Source: Nothopassalora personata (taxonomy: Eukaryota; Ascomycota; Dothideomycetes; Mycosphaerellales; Mycosphaerellaceae). Taken from it: a DNA stretch of 64,000 nucleotides. The translations under genes and the position numbers were made by a program. Location of the stretch: positions 1,116,001-1,180,000 of the forward strand of contig CM066296.1 in the NCBI GenBank assembly GCA_033816765.1, in the 5' to 3' direction. The notes under the pieces were generated by a model, which made no database searches, had not been told where the DNA came from, and saw only the letters and a program-made list of their open reading frames with translations. Of the stretch, positions 47,424 to 57,794 are shown piece by piece (positions within the stretch are counted from its first letter, which is position 1; the number at the start of each line of letters is the position of its first letter).

Positions 47424-47829
47424 TGTTACGGTCTAAGCGCGATAGGCCTAAGGCTCCCCCGTACTAGCACGTAACGATATTAGGATCCGTGTCTCGTAAC
47501 ATAGATTCCCTATATAGAGGATCTATCGCTCCCTCGATAGACACTATAGACCCTTTAGATCTATAGGATCTATAGATAGACACTATAGATCTAGATAATA
47601 TATTCCTTTATATTTAGGAACGTAGCGAAATGCCCTATAGCTTTCGGGGCGTTTAACTTACTGTTTAATCTTACTATTTAGAATATAACCTTACCTAACC
47701 GCTACCTCGCCTCTACTTTATACTACTCTCCCTCCTACTCCTACTCGACGAGAATAAATCTCGATCGAACGAAGGTTACCTAACTTATTAGTTAACTTAG
47801 TAAGATTATAGGTTTAACTAAACCTAACA
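47424..47829 (+). repeat. 3' LTR of element A
   Basis: Copy of 14597-15002, separated by more than 32 kb of nested insertions. Target copy cttaa follows at 47830-47834. Confidence 0.9.
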
Positions 47830-47834
47830 CTTAA

Positions 47835-48690
47835 CTAACTTACGAGAGTTATAGCCAGCCTTTGCGTAATACTTATGATACGCGTAAGTCTTATCGGTAT
47901 TAGTAGTAAAGACTATATAGTATATACTAGCTCTCTTATACGTATTATAGTCCGTCTAAGCCGGCTTACCTATTAATACGAGTTAGTATATATAGTATAG
48001 CGAGTCTACTATAAGATATATACCCTCTTTAGTCTCTATAATACGGCTAGCCTAGTTAAACTTACGTAAATTATTCTTCGTAACCTTTATACTACCCTTA
48101 TCTATCTTGTACGAGTCTTCTAGCTATTATACCTATATCGACTTGCTTACGTAGTAGAAATTGTCGGTATCGGCGGTACGAGGGCGTCGGTATATACTAT
48201 AGGTTTATTAGTCTACCTACGTACGCCTAACGAGTCGGAATCGTACTTACGCTATCGTAAGCTATAGTAATAACCGCGTTTATAAGGGTAAGCGCGGATT
48301 AGGTATACTGTCGCTATCGCTATCGCTATCGTTATCATTGTTCTAAGGCTAATATCGCTAAGTAAGTTGTCTATAGTTAGATTTATATATATCGATAAGT
48401 ATAGAGTCGAAGAAATAGTAATAGTGGTAGAAGTTAATATACCCGCCGCTATAGTATAATAGTAGTAAGTAAGGCAAGCTCCTTAATACTTACTATCTAC
48501 TATTATTAAGGAGCCTAACTTACCTACGTAGTAGGAGGAATAGGCTACCGCCGCGACTCGCTACGATTATAGGCGACAATAGCGAGTCGTAGCAGTATTG
48601 CTATTATTGTGCTATTGTTAAGGAAGAGCGAGTACAGCGAGTAAGGATTTCGAATAAGCGTATTTGCCGGTTTTGTAAGCCTAGGCCACC
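47835..48690 (-). pseudogene. Decayed minus-strand coding remnant right of element A
   Basis: On the minus strand, a frame from about 48,180 down to 47,835 has only TAG/TAA breaks and reads protein-like (ASRIIETKEGIYLIVDSLYY, then TNTDKTYAYHKYYAKAGYNS). It runs up to the insertion point of A. Upstream (48,300-48,660) are a 6-bp repeat (gctatc units near 48,310), an inverted repeat around 48,480-48,520, and a perfect hairpin (ggccaccgtcggtggcc near 48,685). Family not recognised. This is the last RIP-affected sequence before the gene block. Confidence 0.35.
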
Positions 48691-48817
48691 GTCGGTGGCC
48701 TAAACGTTTGTAATCGACACTACGACAGATTAGCGTCCAGCACCGTGGCTCATCAATGCTTCATGGTCCCTCCCATCAACATCTTTCACCGCGACATCTT
48801 CATGATATAACACAAGT

Positions 48818-50853
48818 ATGGCGCTCTGTAGGTCCAATGCAGTCGCAGAGATGTCGATATAGCTGACAAGAACCCACCACAGCCGCGCGCCTCCTCACGC
48901 TGCGAAGATCGCCCATCCTGCTCAAACTCCCACCATATCTCAGTGCCCTCCTGATTCTGGTCGGCATTGCATGGCTGCTCCTCCTGCCACTTGACGAATA
49001 CTCACGGCAGACGTACATCTCGGAAAACGCCATCCTTCCCGGACAGGTCCATACGTATTTCGGCGGTAGTGAGCACAATGTCTTCCGTGCATATCGACAG
49101 GAGTTATACAATCTGGACCAGCAGCAGGATGAACAGTACAGGACAGACGGGCTCTACAGAATACTGGGAGAGATTGGGTTGAAGAGAGCACAACAGACGT
49201 ACAGCTATAAGGTTGCTGGAGACACCATATCCGGCACGAACATCTATGGCTTGCTGCAAGGACCACGAGCAGATGCCACCGAGGCAATGGTCCTGATCGC
49301 AGCATGGCGAAACTTTGATGGAGAGGTCAACTACTCTGCTGTCGCACTTGCGTTGACGCTTGCTCGGTACTTCAAGAGGTGGAGCGTATGGAGTAAGGAC
49401 ATCGTTGTCCTGTTTCCAGACGACAGCACGTACGGTCCAGAAGCCTGGGTCTCAGCATACCACAGCACATCCACCATGCCAACATCATCCCGAAACATCA
49501 GCGCATTGCCCGTGAAAGCAGGCGCACTACAAGGAGCCGTCGCTCTGGACTATCCAGTGGGACCGTGGGGAAAGCGATTCAGCAAGCTCGATGTGCTCTA
49601 CGATGGCATCAATGGCGCATTGCCCAATCTTGATCTGCTCAACACCGCTGTTTCCGTCGCGAGCAGCCAGATGGGCATCGGCTGCAGCCTTCACGGCATG
49701 GAACACCACTCCGACAATTACCCGGATCGACTGAAGTGTCTGGCAAAGGGCGTCATGACACAAGCCGCTGGACACGCTACCGGTCCACACTCCGCATTCA
49801 TGCCATACCACGTCGATGCTATCACGCTCAAAACTGTCGGCGATGGCTGGCACGATGAGATAAGTCTGGGTCGAGTGACAGAGAGCGTCTTCAGATCCAT
49901 CAACAACTTGCTCGAGAAGTTCCACCAGAGCTTCTTCTTCTACATCCTGCTGAATACGCATCGATTCGTGAGTATTGGTAGTTACCTACCAGCCGCGATG
50001 TTGGTGGCCGGCAGCTTCAGCATCAATGCGCTTGCACTGTGGGTCTTGAGTGGCAAAGGTCCGAAGGAGTTCCCGGGAGAGAAGACAACTGGAGGCGCGA
50101 GTGAGAAGCTGAAGGAGAATGCCGTGGTCGCGATCCAAGAAGGCGAGGTCGTTGCTCTTATTCCGAAGGCAGAGCTGGAGACGGTGGAGAGGAAAATGTT
50201 TGTGCCTGCTGCAGTCGTGCTGTTGGTGCATCTTGCGAGCTGCATACCGCTTTGGGCGCTGACGCACTTACACAAGGCAGTAAGATGCACGCGCTAGATT
50301 GCGGAACTTTTAGGTACTGACGCGTTCGCAGGTTCTTCCATCTGCACATGGTGTTGTGTCAGGGCTAAGCTATATCTTCGCCATCCAGATCAGCATCCTG
50401 CTTGTTCGCAACTTCAGAGCAACGGCACAGCAGCTGCAGATGATGCAGTCGTTCTCGCTGCTCTTCCTCGGCGCGACACTGTCAACATGGGCGACGATCA
50501 ACTTTTCTCTAGCATTGATTGTTGGTCTGCTGGCTTCGCCGCTGAGCTTCATCCGACCAGCGACCTTCGTCATCACCACGAACGCGAAGGGCGAACGACA
50601 AAACTCGCCGGTAGATATAGTGCTAAGCGTGCTCTCCACGCTGGTCTGGCTGTTGGCTTCGCCGCCACTCATGATCTACGCGCTCAGCTATTACCTGAAG
50701 CAAGACCTCGGGTGGATCTTACTTGAGATCGCCAAAGGCTGGACAGCACAAGGTGTCTGGAGCAACCTAGTGGTGTGGAACATATGGTGGCCAGCATGGG
50801 TAATTGCAGGCGCTGTGCTATTCAGCAGTGTAGCACGCAGCGTCCAGATATAA
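48818..50853 (+). CDS. GAA1: GPI transamidase subunit GAA1 (642 aa)
   Basis: Subunit of the ER-membrane complex that attaches GPI anchors to proteins. Exons are 48818-48827, 48883-50279 and 50332-50853. The tiny first exon is inferred: GTAGGT donor, gctgac branch site at 48862, cacag acceptor, yielding MALSARLLTLRRSP before the first membrane helix (LPPYLSALLILVGIAWLLLL). Without it the frame meets a TGA at 48864. Typical family parts follow: the DEYSRQTYISENAILPGQVHTYF segment, the large luminal peptidase-like domain (IAAWRNFDGEVN, IGCSLHGMEHHSD), then several helices in the C-terminal third ending at VARSVQI. The second intron has GTAAGA and a ctgac branch. Length fits the family. The start lies about 120 bp from decayed transposon DNA, so the promoter is short or reaches into it. 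Confidence 0.9.
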
Positions 50854-51172
50854 TGGTTAGTAGTCATGATACAAATGCCAAGAATGCTCATCTAAGTTGC
50901 AGGTGTCGTCTCCTTCATGGATAAGCTTATCTTCCGACAAGGTTGTCGAAATGCTCAAGTGAGGAATGCGCGCTTGAGGAAGGTGCCTTCCTTCTCCCAG
51001 CTCCGACCTTTTCCCAGCCTCAGCTCATTACCTGTTTCACGACATCACTTCACCTTACTTCACGTCTTTCACGTAATCCACACGCTCTGCCGTCGCATCT
51101 ACTGTACATAACAATCCTCTGCAACATCATCGCTCGTTGTACCCGCCTGAATCTCCACGATACCACATCACA
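50854..51172. other. Intergenic between GAA1 and HOP2
   Basis: About 320 bp holding the GAA1 3' end and HOP2 promoter. It is pyrimidine-rich from about 50,985 to 51,070, as common before fungal start sites. No other feature is seen. Confidence 0.5.
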
Positions 51173-51902
51173 ATGGCACCAACCAAGAAAGACACAACCG
51201 CCAGCAGCGACAAGCAGAAAGCCCTCAGCCCAGAAGACAGTGCAGCCTGGATCAAGAACTACCTCCGTGAGAAGAACCGTCCCTTCAGCGCCATCGAAAT
51301 CAGCGGCAACTCCCAAGGCCGCATCGGCAAGACGCAAGTCGTCAAGCTCCTCAAAGACTTGCACGAGAAAGAAGAGATCCAGGGACGCAATGCTGGCAAG
51401 CAATATGTGTACCACGCTTTGCAGGTATGTGGATCAACACCATGAGGTCTGCGGGCTGCGCTAACGCCAGGTACAGGAGGAGCCATCAGAGGAGCAAGAA
51501 ACCAAAGTCGCCGAAATGGACGCCCTCGCCACCACCCTCAAGGAGGAGAGCGCCGCCCTCAAAGCTGAGGAGAAAGAGCTCCGTCAACGCCTCCGGGAGG
51601 GCGCTCACGTCGTTCCGCTTACTGATCTCAAGGCCGCCATTGCCGCTCTTGGTAAGAAGAAGGTGGAGCTTACCGCACGACTGAAGAAGCTGAAGAGTGG
51701 CGATGTCAAGCCTGTGAGCAAAGTCGAGAAGGACGAGGTCCATAAGCAGTGGAGCGAGATCAAGAAGAGCTGTGAGGCGAGGAAGAAGATCAGGATGCGA
51801 GTCTGGAAGGATGTGGTGAGTGCCGCAGAAGACCAGCAACAGAAGAAGTTGGATGCTGAGGCTGTGGTGGAATTGAAAGAGGAGCTGGGGTTGGAGTTTT
51901 GA
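51173..51902 (+). CDS. HOP2: Meiotic homologous-pairing protein HOP2 / TBPIP family (225 aa)
   Basis: HOP2 works with MND1 to help Dmc1/Rad51 strand exchange in meiosis. Exons are 51173-51424 and 51477-51902. The N-terminal winged-helix domain (residues about 22-82) reads AAWIKNYLREKNRPFSAIEI ... KTQVVKLLKDLHEKEEIQGR ... YVYHAL, characteristic of the family. The second exon forms a long Lys/Glu-rich coiled coil (residues about 95-150) and a helical C-terminus (RVWKDVVSAAEDQQQKKL). The intron has GTATGT and a gctaac branch. An acceptor 6 bp upstream (51470) would add two residues in frame; the later one suits the branch distance better. Usual length for the family. The gene is relevant here because RIP acts in the sexual cycle. 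Confidence 0.88.
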
Positions 51903-52243
51903 GATGGTGGCGGTGGTGTGCACAGGTGAGATAAACGGATGAAATGTCCGGGGTTCGCGATGTGAACGAGATGGCTCCATGGCTGTAAGACCCATCATAC
52001 TTGAGAGACGATGGCTGATTTGCGCAGCCATCAATACGACAGCATAGCATCGATACAGCATTGATCTCAAAGTAATGTTTTTCCAGTCTCTCGACCACTG
52101 ACACGTTTCGTGATCCTAGCATGTAGGAGATACGAACTGACGCGTTGTGATCCCAGAACTCTGCAGCGATGTTGTTGAGAACATCCTCCTCATCTTGATC
52201 TCTCCTCATCGCACCAATCCTCGCACTGCTCCCTCGTGACAAG

Positions 52244-52563
52244 ATGCCTCCAGCCAAACGTCTCCTCGCCGATTCGATCCCATCTCCGAATCCGCACCAA
52301 AACGAACAGCAAAGAACGCGAAGACGTCTTCCGCTTCCACGACCGACGCGTACAAACACAGAAACAATGTTCCTCGAAACGCCCTTCGAGAGCGCGTACG
52401 AATACGTGTGCTTCAATCCTCCAGAATGGGCAAAGGAAGACGATGGTTACGGAGTGAGAGTGCTGAGAGGTGGGGGTTTGAGAAAGTGGTAAGTTTGGTC
52501 TATGGCTTTGGGGGATGTGTGTTGTGGATGCTGATGTGGGATTGCAGTGCAATGAATATATGA
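52244..52563 (+). CDS. Small hypothetical protein (86 aa, two exons)
   Basis: Exon 1 is 52244-52488, ending in a consensus donor (GTAAGT). Exon 2 is 52548-52563 after a tgcag acceptor with a gctgat branch. The intron replaces a read-through TAA with a CAMNI ending. The first half is basic and proline-rich; the second half has FLETPFESAYEYVCFNPPEW followed by an acidic EDDGY patch. Codon choice (many C-ending codons) supports coding. No domain recognised. A longer overlapping minus-strand ORF (51790-52416) has worse composition and runs through the HOP2 3' end. Confidence 0.5.
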
Positions 52564-52868
52564 AAACTCATGGACCGGTCAAGGGAGGGCCCGGTTTCAA
52601 CGTTATGCAGCAGAGTATGCTTTCGATGATTAGGATCCGTTGAATGATATTTTCGGAAACAGATATCAAGTCTGAGAATCTGATGCCGATGTGAAATCGT
52701 TGTGTGGCAGCCAGAGGAGAGCCTCGATGTCGCGAGATAGACTACTCTTCTTGGTGCAATGCAAGGCCCCACCGAATGAAGACTGCTTGCGCACGCCCAC
52801 TTCCCGTCCTAGTCAAGACTCAGCAATTCCCTCCCACAATCTCCCTAACACCATGAAGCACCCACCCC
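52564..52868. other. Intergenic, nothing seen
   Basis: About 300 bp between the small gene and the convergent membrane-protein gene. No gene or repeat recognised. Confidence 0.4.
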
Positions 52869-53354
52869 TCAAGCCCTCTTCACGCCCCCACCAGAACCCG
52901 TCGTCTTAACGCCCACCCCCAACACAATCGCCACTCGCGTCAGCACAAAAGGCCAAGTCATCACAGCCGCAGTCCAATCCTGCCCCGTCCATTTCCGCAA
53001 ATCCCACCACTCGCCCCAACCCCCCACCGCCATCGCCGTACTATGCGCATAAAGCGCATCACACGCCAAAATTCCCATGCACAGGAATTTCCAAACCTTC
53101 AGGTCATCGACAAATCTTAGAGTGACGGCCTCCGTGAAGACAATGAACGCCCACCCGCCTGCGATCTGCCAGAGCAGGAAGTCGTAGGAGGAGGAGGGGT
53201 AGGAGGTGAGGGTTTCGCGCGTTGTGCCGGAGATGTAGTAGGGGGCGTTTGTGAGGATTAGGATTATTCCGCCGAAGGCGCAGAGGGGTTCGAGGGTTGT
53301 TAGGAGGAGGCGGTAGAGGGGCGGGAGGGAGGTGGTGGCTTTTATGGTTGCCAT
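52869..53354 (-). CDS. Four-helix membrane protein, DUF7704-like (161 aa)
   Basis: Single exon from ATG at 53354 to TGA at 52869. Four hydrophobic segments are visible: residues about 11-35 (LYRLLLTTLEPLCAFGGIIL), 58-80 (LLWQIAGGWAFIVFTEAVTL), 88-112 and 128-150. The PLYRLLLTTLEPL start, the WxFxxFTEAV segment, the RFVDDLKVWKFL turn and the W-rich loop before the last helix fit the fungal DUF7704 family, whose function is unknown. No intron. Upstream, 53,355-53,890 is a shared promoter region with the divergent 65-aa gene. Confidence 0.75.
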   Translation of the reverse strand: MATIKATTSLPPLYRLLLTTLEPLCAFGGIILILTNAPYYISGTTRETLTSYPSSSYDFLLWQIAGGWAFIVFTEAVTLRFVDDLKVWKFLCMGILACDALYAHSTAMAVGGWGEWWDLRKWTGQDWTAAVMTWPFVLTRVAIVLGVGVKTTGSGGGVKRA

Positions 53355-53891
53355 TGTTGCTGGTCTTGATTGGGCTCAGTGAGGTGGGGTTTTGTTGATT
53401 GTTGTTGATGGATATGGGGTGAAAGTTGTGAAAGCTGGCAAGTTGGAGCTTTATATTCCTGTTCGGATTGGGGCGGAGATGGACATGGACATGGATCGTT
53501 GTGGTGCCAATGCTGAGCGAGGTGGTTGCTCGTTTGTTCCTTTTACTTGAGCTTTAAGCTGTTGTCCACACGACAGAAGATGTTTTACTCCTCATCGAAT
53601 CATTCTTCGAACGACGCTACTGTCAGGAGCTGTGCGAAGTCTGTCCCAGCTCTATGCACGATGATGTCTGTATTCGAATGAAACAGGGTCTGCGCAACTC
53701 AAGATCGAAGCATTGTGCGAAAGTGCTTGGTGGAGCTTAGCTTTTGAGAGCTATCAACGGTGACTACGCCAGGGCCGTGTGTGTCCATAAATAAGGCCGC
53801 AGGCCTCCAAATCATTGACCCGAAATCTCGCCTACCACCTTTCTAACGACTGAGAACAAAAGCATATTTATCTACAAAGCGACACAACATC
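53355..53891. other. Divergent promoter region
   Basis: About 540 bp between two genes pointing away from each other. No ORF of note. A TATA-like tatatt occurs near 53,451 and ataaataagg near 53,786, the latter about 100 bp before the downstream start codon. Confidence 0.4.
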
Positions 53892-54204
53892 ATGGCTGAT
53901 CCAAACCAACCAAAGGAGGACTACCTCGACAAGGGCCTCGATGCCGTTGAGAAGCAGCTCGGTAGGTCAAGCATGTCGACAAGTAGTTGGTAGTAGACGA
54001 CGCTGATACATCGGATAGGCAAGAAGAGTGGCCACAACATTGACCCAGCCAAGGCTCGCAGCACCAACGAGAAGATCGTCAGTTCTTGCTGTGATAGAGT
54101 TGTCTTCGTGTCGAATATGCTGACATGTAGGACAGACCGACAAGATCCGGGAGACAGGCGAGAAGCTGACTGGCAAGAAGGCGCCCGAGAAGTTCAGCAA
54201 CTAA
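53892..54204 (+). CDS. Conserved small hydrophilic protein (65 aa, three exons)
   Basis: Exons are 53892-53961, 54019-54077 and 54136-54204. Introns of 57 and 58 bp have GTAGGT and GTCAGT donors and gctgat/gctgac branch sites. The joined product is MADPNQPKEDYLDKGLDAVE followed by Lys/Glu-rich segments (DPAKARSTNEKI, then TDKIRETGEKLTGKKAPEKF). It belongs to a family of very small charged fungal proteins of unknown role, loosely like stress-induced hydrophilins. No signal peptide or membrane helix. The splice structure, phase and sensible junctions make the model firm; the function is open. Confidence 0.8.
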
Positions 54205-54796
54205 AGCATGAGCAGTTGGATGCTATGACGAAGAATAATGTTAACGACAGAAACGCACAATCAGATGTCTGGGGGCAACGACCTTCATCGTTCTTCTCTT
54301 CTTGTCTTATGGTCATGGTCACGCCCTACGAAGAATCCGGCTGGATCCAAGTCCTTAGAGGACGAAGTTTCATCTTCGAGGAGTTGTCCCCAGAAGCAGA
54401 CAAAGCCCTAGTATCAGCTGCGCTCTTTGTAAGTCAAATAGTGTGAGCATGGCGAGAATATCCGGGACATGCAGCGATGGCTCCGACAGACGACCTTTGC
54501 CGCTCCCCAATGTTGATCAAGTCGCAAGGATCACGCCTGTCCCGTCGATCTTTGTGAGGCATGTTTCGCGGCCACTCTCGTAGTAGCTAGTCCGTTCGGG
54601 CTCATTGAGTTATTTTCGAGCGATCGATGCTGTTAAGCTTCGTTCGTGCATTGCTCAGTCTTGGGGCAATGGGACGAATTTACTACAAAATTCGTGTCAT
54701 GGCAATGAGCAATGAGTGCCAGGTGCTCTACATCTTGCGCAACTATGGACCTCCAACCGCGCTGCCATTCCTTTCCATTATTCTTTCCAAGCCATA
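54205..54796. other. Intergenic region
   Basis: About 590 bp. An ORF at 54108-54446 overlaps the previous gene in another frame and looks by chance. No RNA gene or repeat seen. Confidence 0.4.
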
Positions 54797-55303
54797 ATGC
54801 AGACAAAGCTGTTCATCTCATTGTGCATTCTCGAAGCCTTGGGGTGCCTTGCAGTTCTAGTGTCACACTTCAGTGAAAGCAAAGCTTTGAAGTGGCAGAA
54901 TGTTCAAATTTTCGTGCAACATTGCACCTGACCTCGAAAACTCGATCACCGCTGCCAACGCCACAATCGCAATGGCATGTCAATCTATGGCGACTCAAAC
55001 TGGACCGCCAAGGGTTATGCGGTAGGTGATACGCAGGAGTCGCAAATCGAGCTGACGTGTTGGCCTTTTAGCCCAGCGACTATCCCATCGAGATCGGCAA
55101 GCAAGATTTCATGAAGGTCGCTTTGAACGGATCGTGAGTCAGCCTGTCTGACGGCGCCTTTCTAACGCTGACCAAGATGACGTTGCAGAGACCAAGCATT
55201 CGCCTGGATTGATTGCGTGACACAATGCAATGAAGTCGTCTGGTACTACTCGTTGGATCACGACAATCATTGGGTGGGCCAGTCGCTCACGTCAAGATCT
55301 TGA
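54797..55303 (+). pseudogene. Small secreted-protein-like gene, possibly broken
   Basis: Two confident introns (55022-55071 with gctgac branch and 55134-55188) join exons coding for MSIYGDSNWTAKGYA, SDYPIEIGKQDFMKVALNGS and AFAWIDCVTQCNEVVWYY, ending at TGA 55301. In the same frame upstream, ATG at 54797 gives a signal-peptide-like start (MQTKLFISLCILEALGCLAV), but a TGA at 54929-54931 separates it from the rest, and no acceptor lies between that stop and 54977. So either translation starts at ATG 54977 (73 aa) or the gene is a recent pseudogene in which CGA became TGA. Alternative splicing at 55,272 would change the C-terminus. Family unknown. Confidence 0.4.
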
Positions 55304-55492
55304 ATCTGTGGTGCTTGCAGTGCAGATCTGGCATCGGGAGCTGGATCTGGATTTGGCTTCAAGTATATCGGTTGGACCAGGAGGTCGACACACCCGCTGC
55401 GATCCTGGCCTGCGAGGAGAAGTCGTGTTGAGTGATGGTACGCCGTTGCAGCCAGTTTACAAGCCTTCAAGATAGACAAATCAGCCTAAAGT

Positions 55493-57406
55493 CTAGCCTC
55501 CGATACCTTCCAAGTAGGGCTTGACGTGTACCGGACCTTCGCTTTCCAGAATGTAGCCCTTCTCGCATTTATCGAACTTGACTCGCTGCTGTTCATGTTC
55601 GTAGAAGTGATCATAGGCTGAATGTGCGGCATCTTTAAGGTCGTGAACGTCGCCTTTTGGATGCAGCACCTCCCAAGGATGTGTACATTGTTTGCCTCTG
55701 CAAGTCTTCAACACCATGAGTAGTGCATCGAGGCGGTGCAGAACTTTTGAGACAGATACCGCTCCGGCATCGTCTGGAATAGCACTTCCAGATGGGACCA
55801 CATCACTGCTATAGAGAGGCTCCTGGTCGGCCGGCCGTGTCCTCAGGTTGGCAAGAGCGATAGTCTCTTCTGGCAGACCCACGCCGCGTGCCATCTCCGG
55901 ATAGATATTCCTAGTCTCGTAGGGGTCTGTGGTCAGATCGTACAGCTCATGCTCGCCGCTACACCAGACTGTGTACAGCAGATTATAGCCATCACCGATC
56001 ACTCGCAACGCTTTGTAGGTATGGTTCGGGTAGAGCACAGCCCCATACTTGCCCTCCGACATGATGATCCCCCAGCTTTCGACATTGACATGCTCGGACT
56101 TCCAGTCTTGCTCCGTGACTTCACGTTGAAGCTGTTTCAATGGTATTGCTGAGCCATCGGAGTCATCCCGAATGCCGCCGTTGGCAAGTGTAAGGAACGT
56201 CGGAGCCAAGTCGGTATGTGATGTGACAATGTCTGTGGTCCTGCCTCGAGCAATACCAGGACCCCGTACTATAAGAGGTACGTTGATGTCCTCCTCAAAT
56301 GCACATTGCTTTCCGGGCTGCAGTCGATGCTGCCCAATGTGGTACCCGTTGTCAGTGGAGAAGAAAACATATGTTTCGTCTAGGATGCCAGCTTCGTTCA
56401 GTCGCTTCACCAAATCATCGATGATCTCATCGACTGACTGAAGAGCACGCAGCCGAGACCTATACCAGTGATCATTTGCCTCGATGTTCGTCTGGTTCTG
56501 CTGCGGGAGCCGACCAATCCACGAAACGGAATGTGGATCATCCGGGTTGAAGTGAGGAGTACGTGGAACAGTGACATCTTCGAACAGGTGTTCGTGTCGT
56601 TTGGCAGGGACCGGCGGCGACTGGACGTTCGTATTCTCGGAGAAGTTTCCATCAATGATGTTGGAGCTGATACGTACGTTGCTGTGAGGTGCAATCGGGG
56701 CAATGGTAAGGAAGAAAGGCTTGTCGTCTGCTAGCGCATCATCCAGGAAGCCGAACGACTTCTCAGCTACGAGATCAGAAGTGTATTGGCCCTCGTACGA
56801 CACTGGTCTTTCGCCGTTTCTTGTGAACGTCGCATTAAGATATTGGTAGGTGTAGGGATCGAGCAAGAATTCGGATCCAGTCCACCCAGCTGCCTGAGGT
56901 GAGGCATAGTTGTCGACAGTCTGAGCGTTGAACAGCTTGCCAACGTAATAAGTGTTGTACCCAGCTTCTTGAAGCCAAACCGGTAGATAAGCGGAATTGA
57001 AGCCTTGAGAGATGAACTTGGGATACCCACCTGTTCTCACGCAGTAAGTCGCGAGCAATACGATGATAATCTATGGGAGATGCATACCATATGGTGGGTT
57101 GACATCTGTTACGTTAGTGTTGTGTGCAGCTTTGCCAGTCCATAGGCTTACTCGCGATGGGCAGCACAAAGCCACAGTGCAGTAGTGGCGACTAAATGAT
57201 GTACCTTCATCTGCAAGGTGCTTCTTGAGGTAGGGCATGTATGACAGCGAGTCCATGTGGAGGTCTTGATCATCAGTCAAGATGAAGACCATGTTTGGCT
57301 GCTTGGATGTCTGCAGAGGGAACTGAGCCGGCTCCACTGCTAGACACCGTGGGAGGAGCGCCAGGTATTGCCAAGCCATCAGCCATGTTCGGAGAAGGTG
57401 AGGCAT
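55493..57406 (-). CDS. Arylsulfatase, secreted (618 aa)
   Basis: Sulfatase that hydrolyses sulfate esters; fungal members are secreted or periplasmic and scavenge sulfur. Exons on the minus strand are 57406-57088 and 57030-55493, with a 57-bp intron (GTATGC...AACAG) joining NPPYG to GYPKF. The start at 57406 gives a signal-peptide-like MPHLLRTWLMAWQYLALLPR; an in-frame ATG at 57511 would add 35 polar residues. Metal ligands are seen in FILTDDQD. The formylglycine motif CCPSR carries the Cys-x-Pro-Ser-Arg signature, and HNTNVTDVNPPYGG, GKLFNAQTVDNY, APIAPHSN and FSTDNGYHIGQHRL are typical of the family. The C-terminal part (CTHPWEVLHP) is also family-like. Looks intact. Confidence 0.9.
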
Positions 57407-57794
57407 CGAAGACGACGGACTCGATCGCTCTGGAGTGTAGATTTGGATTCTACGGCACGCGGGAGATATCCGAGCAATTGGTCTGTTACATTGAGAAGGT
57501 AATTGTATCAACTGTTAAATTCCAGCCGGCCGATAGTGTATGCTAGGTCGAAGATGCATGTTGATGAGAAAGACGAGATGTTGATGGGATGGGATGATCG
57601 AGCACATCATCTTGAATTTGAAACATTCTCGGCAACACCAGAAACACGTGATGAGGCGCTCTTGCGCATAGATTAGATTTATGCGACGCGTTACCTGGGA
57701 CTATATCAATGTCAAACACGTCTGGTAACGTCTGACCATAGAAGATCGCACTACTATAGATCGAAGGTCCTGAAATTATCGTTTCTTTTGGCAT

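Larger units (their letters stand above)
14597..47829 (+). mobile_element. Element A: outermost chromovirus, split by B, C and E
   Basis: The LTRs at 14597-15002 and 47424-47829 belong to one element. They share the unique start TGTTACGGTCTAAGC, and the element is flanked by the 5-bp duplication cttaa (14592-14596 and 47830-47834). Subtracting B, C and E with their target duplications leaves about 7.05 kb, a normal chromovirus size and close to C and E. The pieces of A are 15003-17166, 24005-25260, 37528-40340 and 47408-47423. A is RIP-decayed throughout. Confidence 0.9.

Noticed and set aside
48756..48866. ATG 48756 or ATG 48818 without splicing as GAA1 start
   Set aside because: The frame from 48756 stops at TGA 48864 and the unspliced frame from 48818 stops at TAG. 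Only the 55-bp intron 48828-48882 with its gctgac branch joins an ATG to the conserved N-terminus.
51790..52416. 208-codon minus-strand ORF
   Set aside because: It runs antisense through the HOP2 3' end and the 86-aa gene, with low-complexity His/Pro/Ser content. The spliced plus-strand model is better supported.
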